A stretch of DNA of 64,000 nucleotides from Bacteroidales bacterium (GTDB taxonomy: Bacteria; Bacteroidota; Bacteroidia; Bacteroidales; UBA932). The position numbers and the translations under genes were made by a program. This document shows, piece after piece, positions 1 through 9,567 of this stretch. The DNA is taken from NCBI GenBank assembly GCA_023667095.1, contig JAMPAT010000011.1, positions 1-64,000 of the forward strand, in the 5' to 3' direction. The notes beneath the pieces are model-generated. The model had not been told where the DNA came from, ran no database searches, and saw nothing but the letters and a program-made list of their open reading frames with translations. How positions within the stretch are numbered: the first letter of the stretch is position 1; the number at the start of each line of letters is the position of its first letter.

Positions 1-322
1 TGGCCGGAAAATCCAAAATAAGGGCATAGTAGCATTATAGGTATAATCAGCTTGCTTTGCTCTGGCAGGTTGGCCTGGTAGTATGCTGAACTTACATGCG
101 GCCATTAGGCAGAGAAATATGACTTCTGCATATTTGTGTCGCAAAGCTCATGCTTTTTCGGCATAAAGAAGAATTTATTATTATCTTTGCAAACTTATGC
201 CGGATGTGGCCTGGCCGTATCCGGACATGGAGCATGACTTCCTGGATTTTCGGGAATATCCTGGAGGCAAGGGGCTTGCAAAGCAGCATCTGCTGCGTCA
301 TATAATTATAATTTATAGAGAT
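1..322. other. Left-edge region without a supported gene
   Basis: No convincing coding region before the pdxA start at 323. The frame of pdxA stays open upstream to an ATG at 197, but the extra 42 residues do not look like the PdxA N-terminus. The only functional signal I see is the promoter-like pair at 155-189, so most of 197-322 is probably the pdxA leader. Confidence 0.5.
155..189 (+). promoter_or_regulatory. Putative promoter for pdxA-rnhA
   Basis: TATCTTTG at 182-189 fits the Bacteroidetes -7 consensus TAnnTTTG. A TTTTCG at 155-160 sits about 21 bp upstream as a weak -33 element. It would give a leader of about 125 nt. Confidence 0.45.
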
Positions 323-1408
323 ATGCGAAAGAAACTTGTAGTAGGAATAACACAGGGAGATGGAAACGGCATCGGATACGAAGTCATAATAAAGGCACTT
401 GCAGATGAGAGGATGCTTGACCTTTGCACTCCTGTAATCTATGGCTCGTCAAAGATTTTCGGATTCTACCGTAAACAGATACACAATCTTGAACAGCAGG
501 TAAATACAAATGTGATCTCATCGGCAAAGGATGTCCACCAGAAAAGGATAAATATTGTGAACTGCCTGCCTGACAATGTATTTGTTGAACCAGGCCAGCC
601 TACTGCCGAGTCTGCAAAGTCTGCAATGACATCCCTGAAATGTGCCGTGGAGGACATCAGGAACGGATATATAGATGTGCTCGTCACTGCCCCTATCAAC
701 AAGAGGGCCATGGTGAACGAAGGATTCGGATATACAGGACATACAGAGTATCTGGAAAAGGAATTCGGTGTGGATGAGGTCGCTATGATTATGGTCAGCG
801 AGCATCTTAAGGTCGGTGTCGTGACAGGCCATATACCGCTGAAGGAGGTTACAGAAAGGCTTTCCAAGGAACTTATCCTGAAAAAGCTGAGGCTTATGAA
901 GAATTCCCTTGAAAGGGATTTCGGTATACATAGCCCGAAAATCGCCGTACTTGGACTTAACCCTCACTGTGGAGACGGGGGATTGTTAGGGACAGAGGAG
1001 CAGCAGATTATCCTTCCGGCAGTACAGGAGGCTGTGGCTGAGGGTATAATGGCATTCGGGCCATATTCACCGGACGGTTTTTTCGGTCTTGGCAACTACA
1101 ATAAGTACGATGCAGTCCTTGCCATGTACCATGACCAGGGGCTTACTCCTTTCAAGGCCCTGGCATTCGAGCTTGGAGTCAACTATACTGCGGGTCTTCC
1201 TATTGTCAGGACATCTCCGGACCACGGTACGGCATACGAGATGGCTGGACGTGACATGGCTGACCCGCGCTCAATGATATCGTCGATATATACTGCAATC
1301 GATATCTATAACCATAGGGTTGACCATGATGAGCTGGAGGCGGGCAAGATGACAATGAAAATGCCTGATACTGAGATAAAGCCGCGCGGAGGACGCATTA
1401 TAGAGTAG
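323..1408 (+). CDS. pdxA: 4-hydroxythreonine-4-phosphate dehydrogenase PdxA
   Basis: NAD-dependent oxidation of 4-phosphohydroxy-L-threonine in the DXP-dependent branch of pyridoxal-phosphate synthesis; cytosolic. The 361-residue product begins MRKKLVVGITQGDGNGIGYE, as PdxA proteins do. It carries TAPINK near residue 120, GHTEYL near 140, LNPHCGDGG near 212, YHDQGL near 270 and RTSPDHGTAY near 296, covering the metal-binding histidines and substrate site of the family. I prefer the ATG at 323 to the in-frame ATG at 197 because the family N-terminus starts there. rnhA follows after only 3 nt, so the two are probably co-transcribed. Confidence 0.95.
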   Translation: MRKKLVVGITQGDGNGIGYEVIIKALADERMLDLCTPVIYGSSKIFGFYRKQIHNLEQQVNTNVISSAKDVHQKRINIVNCLPDNVFVEPGQPTAESAKSAMTSLKCAVEDIRNGYIDVLVTAPINKRAMVNEGFGYTGHTEYLEKEFGVDEVAMIMVSEHLKVGVVTGHIPLKEVTERLSKELILKKLRLMKNSLERDFGIHSPKIAVLGLNPHCGDGGLLGTEEQQIILPAVQEAVAEGIMAFGPYSPDGFFGLGNYNKYDAVLAMYHDQGLTPFKALAFELGVNYTAGLPIVRTSPDHGTAYEMAGRDMADPRSMISSIYTAIDIYNHRVDHDELEAGKMTMKMPDTEIKPRGGRIIE

Positions 1409-1411
1409 GTG

Positions 1412-1903
1412 ATGGAGGGCAATTCTGCAAGGCCGCCTATCTTTCTCTTTACCGACGGGGCATCAAGCGGTAATCCAGGTCCTGGAGGATATGGCGCGAT
1501 ATTGAGGTGCGGGGCACGTGAAATGGAACTTTCGGGGGGCTTTGCCCTTACAACCAACAACCGTATGGAGCTTCTTGCCGTAATCAAGGGACTTGAGGCA
1601 ATCAGGTGGAAGAATGCCGAGGTCCATGTCTACAGCGATTCTTCCTATGTGGTGAAGTCTGTCAATGAGGGATGGCTTTTCAACTGGGAGAGGAAGGGAT
1701 TTGCAAAGGCAAAGAATCCTGACCTGTGGATGAGGTTCCTTGGGCTGTACAGATTGCACCGTGTCTCGTTCCATTGGGTGAAGGGACATGCCGGACATCC
1801 CGAAAACGAGAGGTGCGACCGTCTTGCCGTCGCTGCGGGGGCAGGGGCTGTAGCAGCAGGGAAGAGCCTTCCCGATGACCCTGGATTTATGCATGAGACA
1901 TGA
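1412..1903 (+). CDS. rnhA: Ribonuclease HI
   Basis: Cleaves the RNA strand of RNA-DNA hybrids (R-loops, primers). The 163-residue protein has the usual RNase H fold signature and all four metal-binding acidic residues: D15 in TDGASSGNPGPGG, E53 in NNRMEL, D76 in YSDSSYV and D136 in ENERCDRLA, plus the WVKGHAGH segment with the catalytic-loop histidine. A GTG directly after the pdxA stop could also serve as start (1409), one codon earlier; the ATG at 1412 is more likely. No N-terminal hybrid-binding domain is present. Confidence 0.95.
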   Translation: MEGNSARPPIFLFTDGASSGNPGPGGYGAILRCGAREMELSGGFALTTNNRMELLAVIKGLEAIRWKNAEVHVYSDSSYVVKSVNEGWLFNWERKGFAKAKNPDLWMRFLGLYRLHRVSFHWVKGHAGHPENERCDRLAVAAGAGAVAAGKSLPDDPGFMHET

Positions 1904-1923
1904 TTGTAATAAATTGATTTATT

Positions 1924-1955
1924 TTTGTATATCAGATCAAATAAGCCTATATTTG
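1924..1955 (+). promoter_or_regulatory. Putative promoter of the exopolysaccharide locus
   Basis: TTTG at 1924-1927 and TATATTTG at 1948-1955, spaced 20 bp, match the Bacteroidetes -33/-7 consensus. The pair lies 28 bp before the wza-like start and is the first good promoter of this locus. Confidence 0.6.
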
Positions 1956-1982
1956 CATGCTTTTTAAAAAGGTGACTGTAAT

Positions 1983-2825
1983 ATGAAGCTATTCTCTGGA
2001 TTTCTCAAGGTGGCATTGACATCTGTCCTGATGCTTTTTGTGGCATCCTGTTCAACGTACAAGAAAATAAACTATCTGCAGGACCTTGCTCCGGATTCTC
2101 CTGAGGCAATTGCAATCAACAAGGGTATCCTCATACAGCCGAAGGACATGATCTCGATTGTCGTCTCCAGCAAGAACCCTGAACTTGCTGCGACTTTCAA
2201 TCTCCCTGTCGTATCGTATCAGGCAGGGGCGGAGATTACAAGTTCTTCCACAGGGCAGCAGAGGCTGCTTGGATATGTTGTGGACAATGATGGCAACATT
2301 GACTTCCCTATCCTTGGCGAAATGCATGTTGCAGGCCTGACAAGGTGGGAGCTTTCGAAGCAGATAAAGAAGATGCTCATTGACCAGGACTATATCAAGG
2401 ATCCGGTTGTGACTGTCCAGTTCATGAATTTCAAGATTTCCGTTATAGGTGAGGTTACACGCCCGAATACATACTCCATCGATGGTGACAAGATTACTAT
2501 CCTTGAGGCATTGAGCCTTGCCGGGGATCTTACGATTTTCGGCAAGAGGGACAATGTGACTGTCATCCGTGAGCAGAACGGCGAGAGGGTGATGCACCAG
2601 CTTGACCTGCGTTCAGTGGAACTTTTCAATTCTCCTGCATATTATCTGCAGCAGAATGACGTGGTGTATGTGACCCCGAACGCAGTGCGTGCCGGACAGT
2701 CCACTATCAACGAGAACAGTGTCAAGTCTGTCAGTATGTGGGTAACTATTTCATCTTTCCTGACCACATTGGCTACATTGATTATTACGGCTACGAATTT
2801 GACGGGGCATGGTGGCGGAAATTAG
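1983..2825 (+). CDS. Polysaccharide export lipoprotein (Wza/GfcE-like, SLBB)
   Basis: Predicted outer-membrane export channel component for capsule or exopolysaccharide. The 280-residue protein starts with a lipoprotein signal peptide (lipobox VASC, Cys23). A poly-export domain follows (about 50-140, with YVVDNDGNIDFPILG), then an SLBB domain (about 150-235, VIGEVTRPNTYSI). A hydrophobic C-terminal segment (about 252-272) fits the membrane-spanning helix of Wza-type proteins. It is followed by a Wzc-like kinase, the standard partner that contacts it in the periplasm. Shorter than E. coli Wza (one SLBB domain instead of two), which is common in Bacteroidetes. Confidence 0.9.
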   Translation: MKLFSGFLKVALTSVLMLFVASCSTYKKINYLQDLAPDSPEAIAINKGILIQPKDMISIVVSSKNPELAATFNLPVVSYQAGAEITSSSTGQQRLLGYVVDNDGNIDFPILGEMHVAGLTRWELSKQIKKMLIDQDYIKDPVVTVQFMNFKISVIGEVTRPNTYSIDGDKITILEALSLAGDLTIFGKRDNVTVIREQNGERVMHQLDLRSVELFNSPAYYLQQNDVVYVTPNAVRAGQSTINENSVKSVSMWVTISSFLTTLATLIITATNLTGHGGGN

Positions 2826-2884
2826 TGTACGTGTAGTCGTAAAATCAATAGTTAATAAAATTCAAATCTACAAATATAGATTCT

Positions 2885-5275
2885 ATGGCAGAAGAAAATA
2901 ACAGGGCTTCCTGGACAAACAGCAATGACGATGAGCCGATGTTCCAGCTGTCCGACATCTGGAACATGATATGGGACTATATCTGGTGGTATGTCCTGGC
3001 TGTTGTTATAACCCTTGCATGTGCCGCTGTCTATCTTTACCGTACTCCAAACGTGTATTCCAGGACTGCAAAGGTGATTGTCAGTGAGGATTCGCAGGAT
3101 GCAGCAATGAGGAGCCTGGCAGACTTTACAGGAGGCATCGCCGGAGGTAGCAACCGCCTGAATGTCAACAATGAAGTAGAAGCTTTTGCTTCACCTGACC
3201 TCATGGACCAGGTAGTAAGGAGGCTTGGGCTTGAGACATCTTATGTCGAACACCAGTTCCTGCGTGATGTGGAACTGTACAAGAATACCCCGATTGAGAT
3301 GAAGCTTCTTGAGGACAATCCTAAGTCATCATTTTCTTTCGATGTCTCACGGGGCAGTGATTCCACTTCATTTGTACTTGACAATTTTCTGCTTGCGGGA
3401 GAAAAGATAAAGGGGACTGTCTCCGGTTCTGTCAATGATACTCTCTCTACTCCTGTCGGAACAATACTTATTACCCCGACCGTATATTACTCTTCGTGGA
3501 AAAATGACATCAGGGTAAGGTGGAGCAACAGCAAGGGAGTAGCCAAGGCATATTGCAGCAGCATGTCTGTAACTGTGTCAGACAAGAGGTCTTCCGTAAT
3601 CGTGCTTTCGATGCAGGGTACGTTCCCGTCAAGGATGGAGGGAATCCTGGGTACTTTGATTGATGTATATAATGAGGAATGGATATTCAACAAGAACAGG
3701 GCGGCGACAAATACCACTGAATTTATCAATAACAGGCTTGTCGTTGTGGAACAGGAACTTGGAAACATCGAATCCGGTCTGAAGGAATATAAGGAAAACA
3801 ACAGGCTTACTGACATCAAGGCCGCGTCCCAGACCTACCTGGATGAGTCAAGCGAATATGCGACAAGGTCATTTGATGTAAATAACCAGCTTTCCCTTGC
3901 ACGGTTCATGAAGGACTACCTTAATGATCCAATGCATTCACAGGACCTTATACCTGCCAATTCCGGTCTTTCGAGCTCAAATATAGAGAAGCAGATTTCA
4001 GACTATAACATGCTGCTTCTCAACAGGGACAAGCTCCTTGCCAACAGTAGCGTCAAGAATCCTGTTGTGGCTGACATGAATGCCACACTTGAATCCATCC
4101 GGCTGGCTGTGCTCCGCTCAGTAGACAACCTGATTGCCACACTTGAACTTCAGGTTTCACAGATACAGAGGCAGGAGGACCTTATCATGAACAGGATTGC
4201 CTCCAGTTCCGGACAGGAGCTTCAGCTCCTTTCAATTGAAAGGCAGCAGAAAGTGAAGGAGTCACTTTATATATATCTCCTGCAGAAACGTGAGGAGAAC
4301 GAGATTGCAAGTCTCGTCAATGTCGGTAACACAAGGCTGATTGTCTCACCTTCCGGATCACCGGCCCCTGTCAGTCCAAACAGGATGTTCATACTTCTCA
4401 TTGCCATTGTTGCCGGAGCCGGAATCCCTTTCGGACTTATTTTCCTTAGGAAGATGCTTGATACAACTGTCAAGAACCGTTCGGATCTTTCACGCCTGTC
4501 GGTACCTTTCCTTGCGGAGATACCTCAGCTTCCAAAGAAAGGGAAAAGGAAGCTCTCGCTCTTTGATACAAGGAAATTTGATGATTCCAACCGTACAGTC
4601 ATCATAGATGCCGGAAAGCGTGACATGATGAATGAGGCTTTCCGGGTGCTCAGGACCAACCTTGACATGATGCTTGGGAAGAAAGGTGAACCGACAGTGA
4701 TAATGCTGACATCATTCAACTCTAATTCAGGAAAGACATTCACAAGCATAAACCTTGCAGCGTCAATGGCTATCAAGAAGGACCGGACGATTCTCATTGA
4801 CCTGGACCTCAGGAAAGCTGCATTGAGCAAGGCCATGAATGGCGGAAAGCATGGAATCTCATCATATCTGAATGAGCAGACTGATGATTTCAGGAAATTC
4901 ATTTCCAGTGTTACTTCGAATATGGACTTCCTTCCTGTAGGTGTCATTCCTCCGAATCCTGCAGAACTTCTGCTCTCAGACAGGTTCCGCAATATGATAG
5001 AGGCCCTCAAGAAGGAATACAAGTATATCATTCTTGACTGTCCTCCAGTGGATGTAGTGGCAGATACTGCAATAATAGCAGATGCGGCGGACATGACAGT
5101 GCTTGTAATGCGTGCCGGCATGATGGACAAGAAGTTCCTGCACCGCGTAGATGAACTTTACACAGAGGGACGGTACAGACGTATGGTTGTGCTTCTCAAT
5201 GGTGTGGAGGCTTTCCATAGCAAATACGGACATTATGGCTATGGTTATGGCTACGGCTATGGAAAAGGGGAATAA
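2885..5275 (+). CDS. Wzc-like polysaccharide co-polymerase with BY-kinase domain
   Basis: Inner-membrane chain-length regulator and autophosphorylating tyrosine kinase of capsule export. In 796 residues: a first membrane helix (about 34-52), a long periplasmic coiled-coil-rich Wzz/GNVR region, a second helix (about 501-521), then the cytoplasmic kinase. Walker A is NSNSGKT near 612-618, Walker A' ILIDLDLRKA near 637, and Walker B IILDCPPVDVV near 716. The tail is a tyrosine cluster (HYGYGYGYGYGKGE), the usual autophosphorylation tail. The phosphatase gene starts 14 nt downstream. Well supported; only the exact polymer is unknown. Confidence 0.93.
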   Translation: MAEENNRASWTNSNDDEPMFQLSDIWNMIWDYIWWYVLAVVITLACAAVYLYRTPNVYSRTAKVIVSEDSQDAAMRSLADFTGGIAGGSNRLNVNNEVEAFASPDLMDQVVRRLGLETSYVEHQFLRDVELYKNTPIEMKLLEDNPKSSFSFDVSRGSDSTSFVLDNFLLAGEKIKGTVSGSVNDTLSTPVGTILITPTVYYSSWKNDIRVRWSNSKGVAKAYCSSMSVTVSDKRSSVIVLSMQGTFPSRMEGILGTLIDVYNEEWIFNKNRAATNTTEFINNRLVVVEQELGNIESGLKEYKENNRLTDIKAASQTYLDESSEYATRSFDVNNQLSLARFMKDYLNDPMHSQDLIPANSGLSSSNIEKQISDYNMLLLNRDKLLANSSVKNPVVADMNATLESIRLAVLRSVDNLIATLELQVSQIQRQEDLIMNRIASSSGQELQLLSIERQQKVKESLYIYLLQKREENEIASLVNVGNTRLIVSPSGSPAPVSPNRMFILLIAIVAGAGIPFGLIFLRKMLDTTVKNRSDLSRLSVPFLAEIPQLPKKGKRKLSLFDTRKFDDSNRTVIIDAGKRDMMNEAFRVLRTNLDMMLGKKGEPTVIMLTSFNSNSGKTFTSINLAASMAIKKDRTILIDLDLRKAALSKAMNGGKHGISSYLNEQTDDFRKFISSVTSNMDFLPVGVIPPNPAELLLSDRFRNMIEALKKEYKYIILDCPPVDVVADTAIIADAADMTVLVMRAGMMDKKFLHRVDELYTEGRYRRMVVLLNGVEAFHSKYGHYGYGYGYGYGKGE

Positions 5276-5289
5276 GCATCGCATGGGAT

Positions 5290-6000
5290 ATGTTCGGACT
5301 CTTCAACAGACACAGGGCGTTCGTAGATAGCGGACTGCTTGATATTGCTATAGACCGTCATTCACACATATTATATGGTGTGGATGACGGTGTCCGTTCT
5401 CTGGACGAATCACTTGCAATCCTTTCGTGGCTGGAAAGCCTTGGCCTAAGGACACTCTGGCTGACACCTCATGTCATGGAAGATGTCCCGAATACAACGT
5501 CTGGGCTGCAGGAACGGTTCTGTGAACTGCAGGTTGCATACAAGGGTGGCATTTCGCTTCATCTTGCAGCTGAATACATGATTGACAACTTGTTTGAGAG
5601 CCGCCTTGAAGCACGTGACCTGCTGCATATGGAGGACAACCGCGTGCTTATGGAGACATCGACATGGTCATCTCCATACGGGCTGTATGAAATCCTTGAC
5701 AATGTCATGAGAGCCGGGTACCGCCCGCTTCTTGCACATCCTGAACGTTATAGATATATGGAATACAGTGACTACAGGAAACTTGTCTCTATGGGGGTAC
5801 AGCTTCAGCTCAATCTTCCGTCCCTTGCCGGTGTCTATGGGAGCCGGGTAATGGAGGTGGCAAGGAAGCTGCTTGCCGACGGAATGTATTCGGAAATAGG
5901 TTCGGATTGCCATAGGCTTTCATCCATACGTAGGGTCTATGAGTCAAAGGTGTTCCTTGCATCCGATATCGGTCGTATCAGGAACTGTATTGTTTATTAA
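5290..6000 (+). CDS. CpsB/CapC-type protein-tyrosine phosphatase (PHP family)
   Basis: Predicted manganese-dependent phosphatase that dephosphorylates the tyrosine tail of the upstream kinase, completing the phosphorylation cycle needed for polymer export. PHP-family metal ligands are visible: H24 and H26 in DRHSHILYGVDDG, TPHVMED near 61, HPERYRYM near 153 and SDCHRL near 213. The protein has 236 residues and no signal peptide, so it is cytosolic. Its gene lies between the kinase and rfbA with short gaps, clearly one operon. Confidence 0.88.
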   Translation: MFGLFNRHRAFVDSGLLDIAIDRHSHILYGVDDGVRSLDESLAILSWLESLGLRTLWLTPHVMEDVPNTTSGLQERFCELQVAYKGGISLHLAAEYMIDNLFESRLEARDLLHMEDNRVLMETSTWSSPYGLYEILDNVMRAGYRPLLAHPERYRYMEYSDYRKLVSMGVQLQLNLPSLAGVYGSRVMEVARKLLADGMYSEIGSDCHRLSSIRRVYESKVFLASDIGRIRNCIVY

Positions 6001-6012
6001 TATCTCTAACTC

Positions 6013-6915
6013 ATGAAAGGAATAGTTCTGGCAGGCGGCAGCGGCACCCGTCTATATCCGATAACCAAGGGGGTGAGCAAGCAGCTTCTCCCGATTTTTG
6101 ACAAGCCGATGGTCTATTATCCGATTTCTGTGCTGATGCTGGCCGGAATACGTGATATACTTGTCATCTCGACTCCTGACGACCTGCCAGGGTTCAGGAG
6201 GCTGCTTGGCGACGGTTCGGATTTCGGTGTACGCTTCGAATATGCTGAGCAGCCCTCTCCGGATGGACTTGCACAGGCATTTTTAATAGGGGAAGAGTTT
6301 ATCGGCAATGACAGTGCCTGCCTTGTGCTCGGAGACAACATATTCCATGGTCCTGGGCTGGTGAAGATGCTGAGGGATGCTGTGGACGCTGCGGAAAATG
6401 ACTCCCGTGCAACTGTCTTCGGGTATTGGGTAAGTGATCCGGAACGCTATGGGGTTGCGCAGTTCGACGGGGACGGGAACTGCCTTGGCATAGAGGAGAA
6501 GCCGGAACATCCAAAGTCGAACTATGCAGTCACAGGACTGTATTTCTATCCCAACAAGGTTATCGAAGTGGCAAAGGGAATAAAGCCCTCAGCCCGTGGA
6601 GAACTTGAGATTACATCGGTAAACCAGCGTTTTCTCAATGATGGGGAACTGAAGGTGCAGACTTTGGGACGCGGCTTTGCATGGCTGGATACAGGTACAC
6701 ATGACTCGCTTGCCGAGGCATCTACATATATAGAGGTTATAGAGAAGCGTCAGGGACTGAAGGTTGCCTGCCTGGAAGATATAGCCTACAGGAACGGGTG
6801 GCTCAGCCGGGAACGCATACGTGAAATAGCTTCGCCTATGCTGAAGAACCAGTATGGGCAGTATCTTCTGAAGGTCATAAATGAACATAATGTCTATGGA
6901 GGTAATCAAGACTGA
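6013..6915 (+). CDS. rfbA: Glucose-1-phosphate thymidylyltransferase
   Basis: First step of dTDP-L-rhamnose synthesis: glucose-1-phosphate plus dTTP to dTDP-glucose. The 300-residue protein has the nucleotidyltransferase loop [13 protein letters not shown] (6-18), the [16 protein letters not shown] segment, LGDNIFHG near 107-114 and the [19 protein letters not shown] region, all typical of RmlA. It is the first of four contiguous dTDP-rhamnose genes (rfbA-C-D-B) and its 3' end overlaps rfbC. Confidence 0.95.
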   Translation: MKGIVLAGGSGTRLYPITKGVSKQLLPIFDKPMVYYPISVLMLAGIRDILVISTPDDLPGFRRLLGDGSDFGVRFEYAEQPSPDGLAQAFLIGEEFIGNDSACLVLGDNIFHGPGLVKMLRDAVDAAENDSRATVFGYWVSDPERYGVAQFDGDGNCLGIEEKPEHPKSNYAVTGLYFYPNKVIEVAKGIKPSARGELEITSVNQRFLNDGELKVQTLGRGFAWLDTGTHDSLAEASTYIEVIEKRQGLKVACLEDIAYRNGWLSRERIREIASPMLKNQYGQYLLKVINEHNVYGGNQD

Positions 6916-7471
6916 TATACCGGGTGTAGTCATAATAGAGCCCCGTGTCTTCCGTGACAGCCGTGGATATTTCTTCGAGTCGTTTTCCCAGAGGGAGTTT
7001 GATGAAAAGGTGATGCCAGTGAGGTTTGTCCAGGACAATGAAAGCATGTCAAGCTATGGTGTTATGCGTGGGCTGCACTACCAGAGGATGCCTCATACGC
7101 AGAGCAAGCTTGTGCACTGTGCCAGAGGAAGTGTGCTTGATGTGGCTGTTGACATAAGGAAAGGCTCCCCGACTTTCGGAAAGCATGTGGCAGTGGAGCT
7201 TACGGAGGAGAATCACCGCCAGCTCTTCATCCCGCGTGGATTCGCCCATGGATTTGCCGTACTGGGCGAAGTTGCAGTATTGCAGTATAAATGTGACAAT
7301 TTCTATGCACCGCAGTCCGATGCCGGAATCCAGCTGTGCGATGAAAAGCTCGGGATTGACTGGAGAATCCCTGTCTCTGAAGCTATCCTTAGCGAGAAGG
7401 ATATGAAATATCCGGCCTTGATGGATGCAGGCCTTGACTTTGACTTTGATGACAATCTATATCAGCTATGA
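6896..7471 (+). CDS. rfbC: dTDP-4-dehydrorhamnose 3,5-epimerase
   Basis: Epimerises C3 and C5 of dTDP-4-keto-6-deoxyglucose. The 191-residue cupin has RGYFFESF near 23, the substrate and catalytic-histidine segment RGLHYQ near 58, and [11 protein letters not shown] near 113. The start at 6896 gives [19 protein letters not shown], matching the family N-terminus; ATGs at 6881 and 6890 are possible alternatives. It overlaps rfbA by 20 nt and its stop overlaps the rfbD start by 4 nt (ATGA), indicating translational coupling. Confidence 0.94.
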   Translation: MEVIKTDIPGVVIIEPRVFRDSRGYFFESFSQREFDEKVMPVRFVQDNESMSSYGVMRGLHYQRMPHTQSKLVHCARGSVLDVAVDIRKGSPTFGKHVAVELTEENHRQLFIPRGFAHGFAVLGEVAVLQYKCDNFYAPQSDAGIQLCDEKLGIDWRIPVSEAILSEKDMKYPALMDAGLDFDFDDNLYQL

Positions 7472-8364
7472 ACATCCTTGTGACAGGCTCCAACGGCCAA
7501 TTGGGAAATGAACTTCGCATCATTGCTGCTGACAGCCGTGACAGATATATATTCACGGACATTTCAGATGCTCCAGGAGTGGAAACTGTAAAGCTTGACA
7601 TTACAGATGCCGCGGCTGTGTTTGCAATGGTGAGGGAAAAGGAGATAGACGTTGCTGTAAACTGTGCCGCATACACTGATGTGGAAAAGGCAGAGGATAA
7701 TCCTGTCCTGTGCAGGCAGCTCAATGCTGCAGCCCCCGCGACGCTTGCCGGGGCAATGAAAGGGAACGGCGGGCTGCTGGTGCATATTTCCACTGACTAT
7801 GTGTTCGGTGCTGACCCCTATAATGTGCCGCGCCGTGAGGATCAGGCCGGAACACCGGCAGGGGTATATGGGAAGACCAAGCTGGAGGGGGAGCAGGCAG
7901 TCATCGCCTCCGGATGCAGAAGCATAATAATCCGCACAGCATGGCTGTACAGCGAGTTCGGAAGGAATTTCGTGAAGACAATGCTTTCATTGACAGCATC
8001 AAGGCCTGAGCTGAAAGTTGTTTTCGACCAGGCCGGAACACCGACATATGCCTATGATCTTGCAAAGGTTATATACGGAATCATTGATGGACGCAGCTAT
8101 GCGGCCGGCATCTACAATTATTCAAATGAAGGAGTATGCAGCTGGTACGACTTCGCAAAGGCGGTGGCGGAATACTCCGGCCATGACAGATGTATCATAT
8201 ATCCATGCCATTCCGATGAATTCCCGTCGAAGGTGGTGCGCCCTGCCTATTCAGTATTGGACAAGACAAAAATCAAGGAGACTTTCGGCATTTCAGTGCC
8301 CCATTGGAGGGATTCCCTCAGGACATGTCTGCAAAATATGGGGGAATATGCCCTTGGACTTTGA
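7468..8364 (+). CDS. rfbD: dTDP-4-dehydrorhamnose reductase
   Basis: Last step to dTDP-L-rhamnose, NAD(P)H dependent. The 298-residue short-chain dehydrogenase-like protein has the nucleotide-binding loop VTGSNGQLG (5-13), NCAAYTDVEKAE near 70, STDYVFG near 108 and the catalytic YGKTKLEGE near 131. Overlaps rfbC by 4 nt. The next gene starts 39 nt downstream. Confidence 0.94.
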   Translation: MNILVTGSNGQLGNELRIIAADSRDRYIFTDISDAPGVETVKLDITDAAAVFAMVREKEIDVAVNCAAYTDVEKAEDNPVLCRQLNAAAPATLAGAMKGNGGLLVHISTDYVFGADPYNVPRREDQAGTPAGVYGKTKLEGEQAVIASGCRSIIIRTAWLYSEFGRNFVKTMLSLTASRPELKVVFDQAGTPTYAYDLAKVIYGIIDGRSYAAGIYNYSNEGVCSWYDFAKAVAEYSGHDRCIIYPCHSDEFPSKVVRPAYSVLDKTKIKETFGISVPHWRDSLRTCLQNMGEYALGL

Positions 8365-8403
8365 TGTGTCGTGGCTATATAACTGTTAAAAGAAAAGGTT
8401 TTT

Positions 8404-9567
8404 ATGGATTTCAGGAGAAACATATTGATAACAGGGGGTGCAGGCTTTATCGGAAGCCATGTAGTGCGTCTGTTTGTAAAAAAATATCCGCAATACCGTA
8501 TAGTGAATCTGGACAAGCTGACCTATGCCGGCAACCTTGCTAACCTCAGGGATGTAGAGGACTGCCCTAACTATGCTTTTGTCAAGGCTGACATCTGTGA
8601 TTCCGTTACTGTATGCAGGCTCTTCAGTGAATACAGGATTGATGGCGTAATCCATCTTGCTGCAGAAAGCCATGTGGACCGCTCGATAAAGGACCCTTTT
8701 ACTTTTGCACGTACAAATGTCATCGGGACCTTGACGCTCCTGCAGGCTGCACGCCTTGCCTGGGAACCTTGTGGCTGGGAAATGCCGTCCTCCGATGGTG
8801 AGCCGCTGCATTGCCTGTTCTACCATATATCCACGGACGAGGTCTACGGGGCGTTGGAGATGACCCATCCTGACGGTATGGAGCCTCCTTTTACAACTGC
8901 AGCCTCTTCCGGAAAGCATCATCTTGCATATGGTGAAGACTTTTTCCGCGAGACTACAAAATACAGTCCCCGCAGTCCCTACAGTGCGAGCAAGGCTGCG
9001 AGCGACCATTTTGTCCGGGCTTTCCATGACACCTACGGGATGCCTGCCGTTGTCACCAACTGCTCGAACAATTATGGGCCATATCAATTTCCTGAGAAAC
9101 TGATACCTTTGTTTATCAATAATATACGTCATCGCAAGCCTCTTCCTGTCTATGGAAAGGGGGAGAATGTACGTGACTGGCTCTATGTGGAGGACCATGC
9201 GAGGGCAATCGATGTGATTTTCCACAGGGGGACTGTCGCACAGACCTATAATATAGGTGGATTCAACGAGTGGAAGAATATAGATGTCATCAAGCTCCTT
9301 GTCAATACCGTGGACCGTCTGCTTGGGCGCAGCGAGGGTGAAGATATGGGACTGATTACATACATTGCAGACCGTGCTGGACATGACATGCGTTATGCAA
9401 TCGACAGTACAAAACTGCAGCGCGAGCTTGGATGGGAACCGTCGCTCCAGTTTGAGGAAGGGATAGAGAAGACTGTGCGCTGGTATCTTGACAACCAGGG
9501 CTGGATGGACAATGTCACATCAGGGGACTATCAGAACTATTATGAGCAGATGTACAATATACGCTAA
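8404..9567 (+). CDS. rfbB: dTDP-glucose 4,6-dehydratase
   Basis: Converts dTDP-glucose to dTDP-4-keto-6-deoxyglucose. In 387 residues: the Rossmann motif GGAGFIGSH near 10-18, HLAAESHVDRS near 83, STDEVYG near 140, the catalytic YSASKAASD near 194, and NNYGPYQFPEKLIP near 220. It is longer than the E. coli enzyme (about 360) because of a stretch between residues 115 and 135, which I recall from Bacteroidetes homologues. A 320-bp gap follows, after which a second transcription unit seems to begin. Confidence 0.95.
   Translation: MDFRRNILITGGAGFIGSHVVRLFVKKYPQYRIVNLDKLTYAGNLANLRDVEDCPNYAFVKADICDSVTVCRLFSEYRIDGVIHLAAESHVDRSIKDPFTFARTNVIGTLTLLQAARLAWEPCGWEMPSSDGEPLHCLFYHISTDEVYGALEMTHPDGMEPPFTTAASSGKHHLAYGEDFFRETTKYSPRSPYSASKAASDHFVRAFHDTYGMPAVVTNCSNNYGPYQFPEKLIPLFINNIRHRKPLPVYGKGENVRDWLYVEDHARAIDVIFHRGTVAQTYNIGGFNEWKNIDVIKLLVNTVDRLLGRSEGEDMGLITYIADRAGHDMRYAIDSTKLQRELGWEPSLQFEEGIEKTVRWYLDNQGWMDNVTSGDYQNYYEQMYNIR

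Noticed and set aside
197..322. N-terminal extension of pdxA from the ATG at 197
   Set aside because: The extra 42 residues do not resemble PdxA proteins, and the family N-terminus MRKKLVVGITQGD begins at 323.
8386..9384. Long antisense open frame (332 codons) opposite rfbB
   Set aside because: The plus-strand rfbB is unambiguous; the antisense frame is a by-product of its codon use. Similar antisense frames lie opposite Wzc, DUF1573 and htpG.
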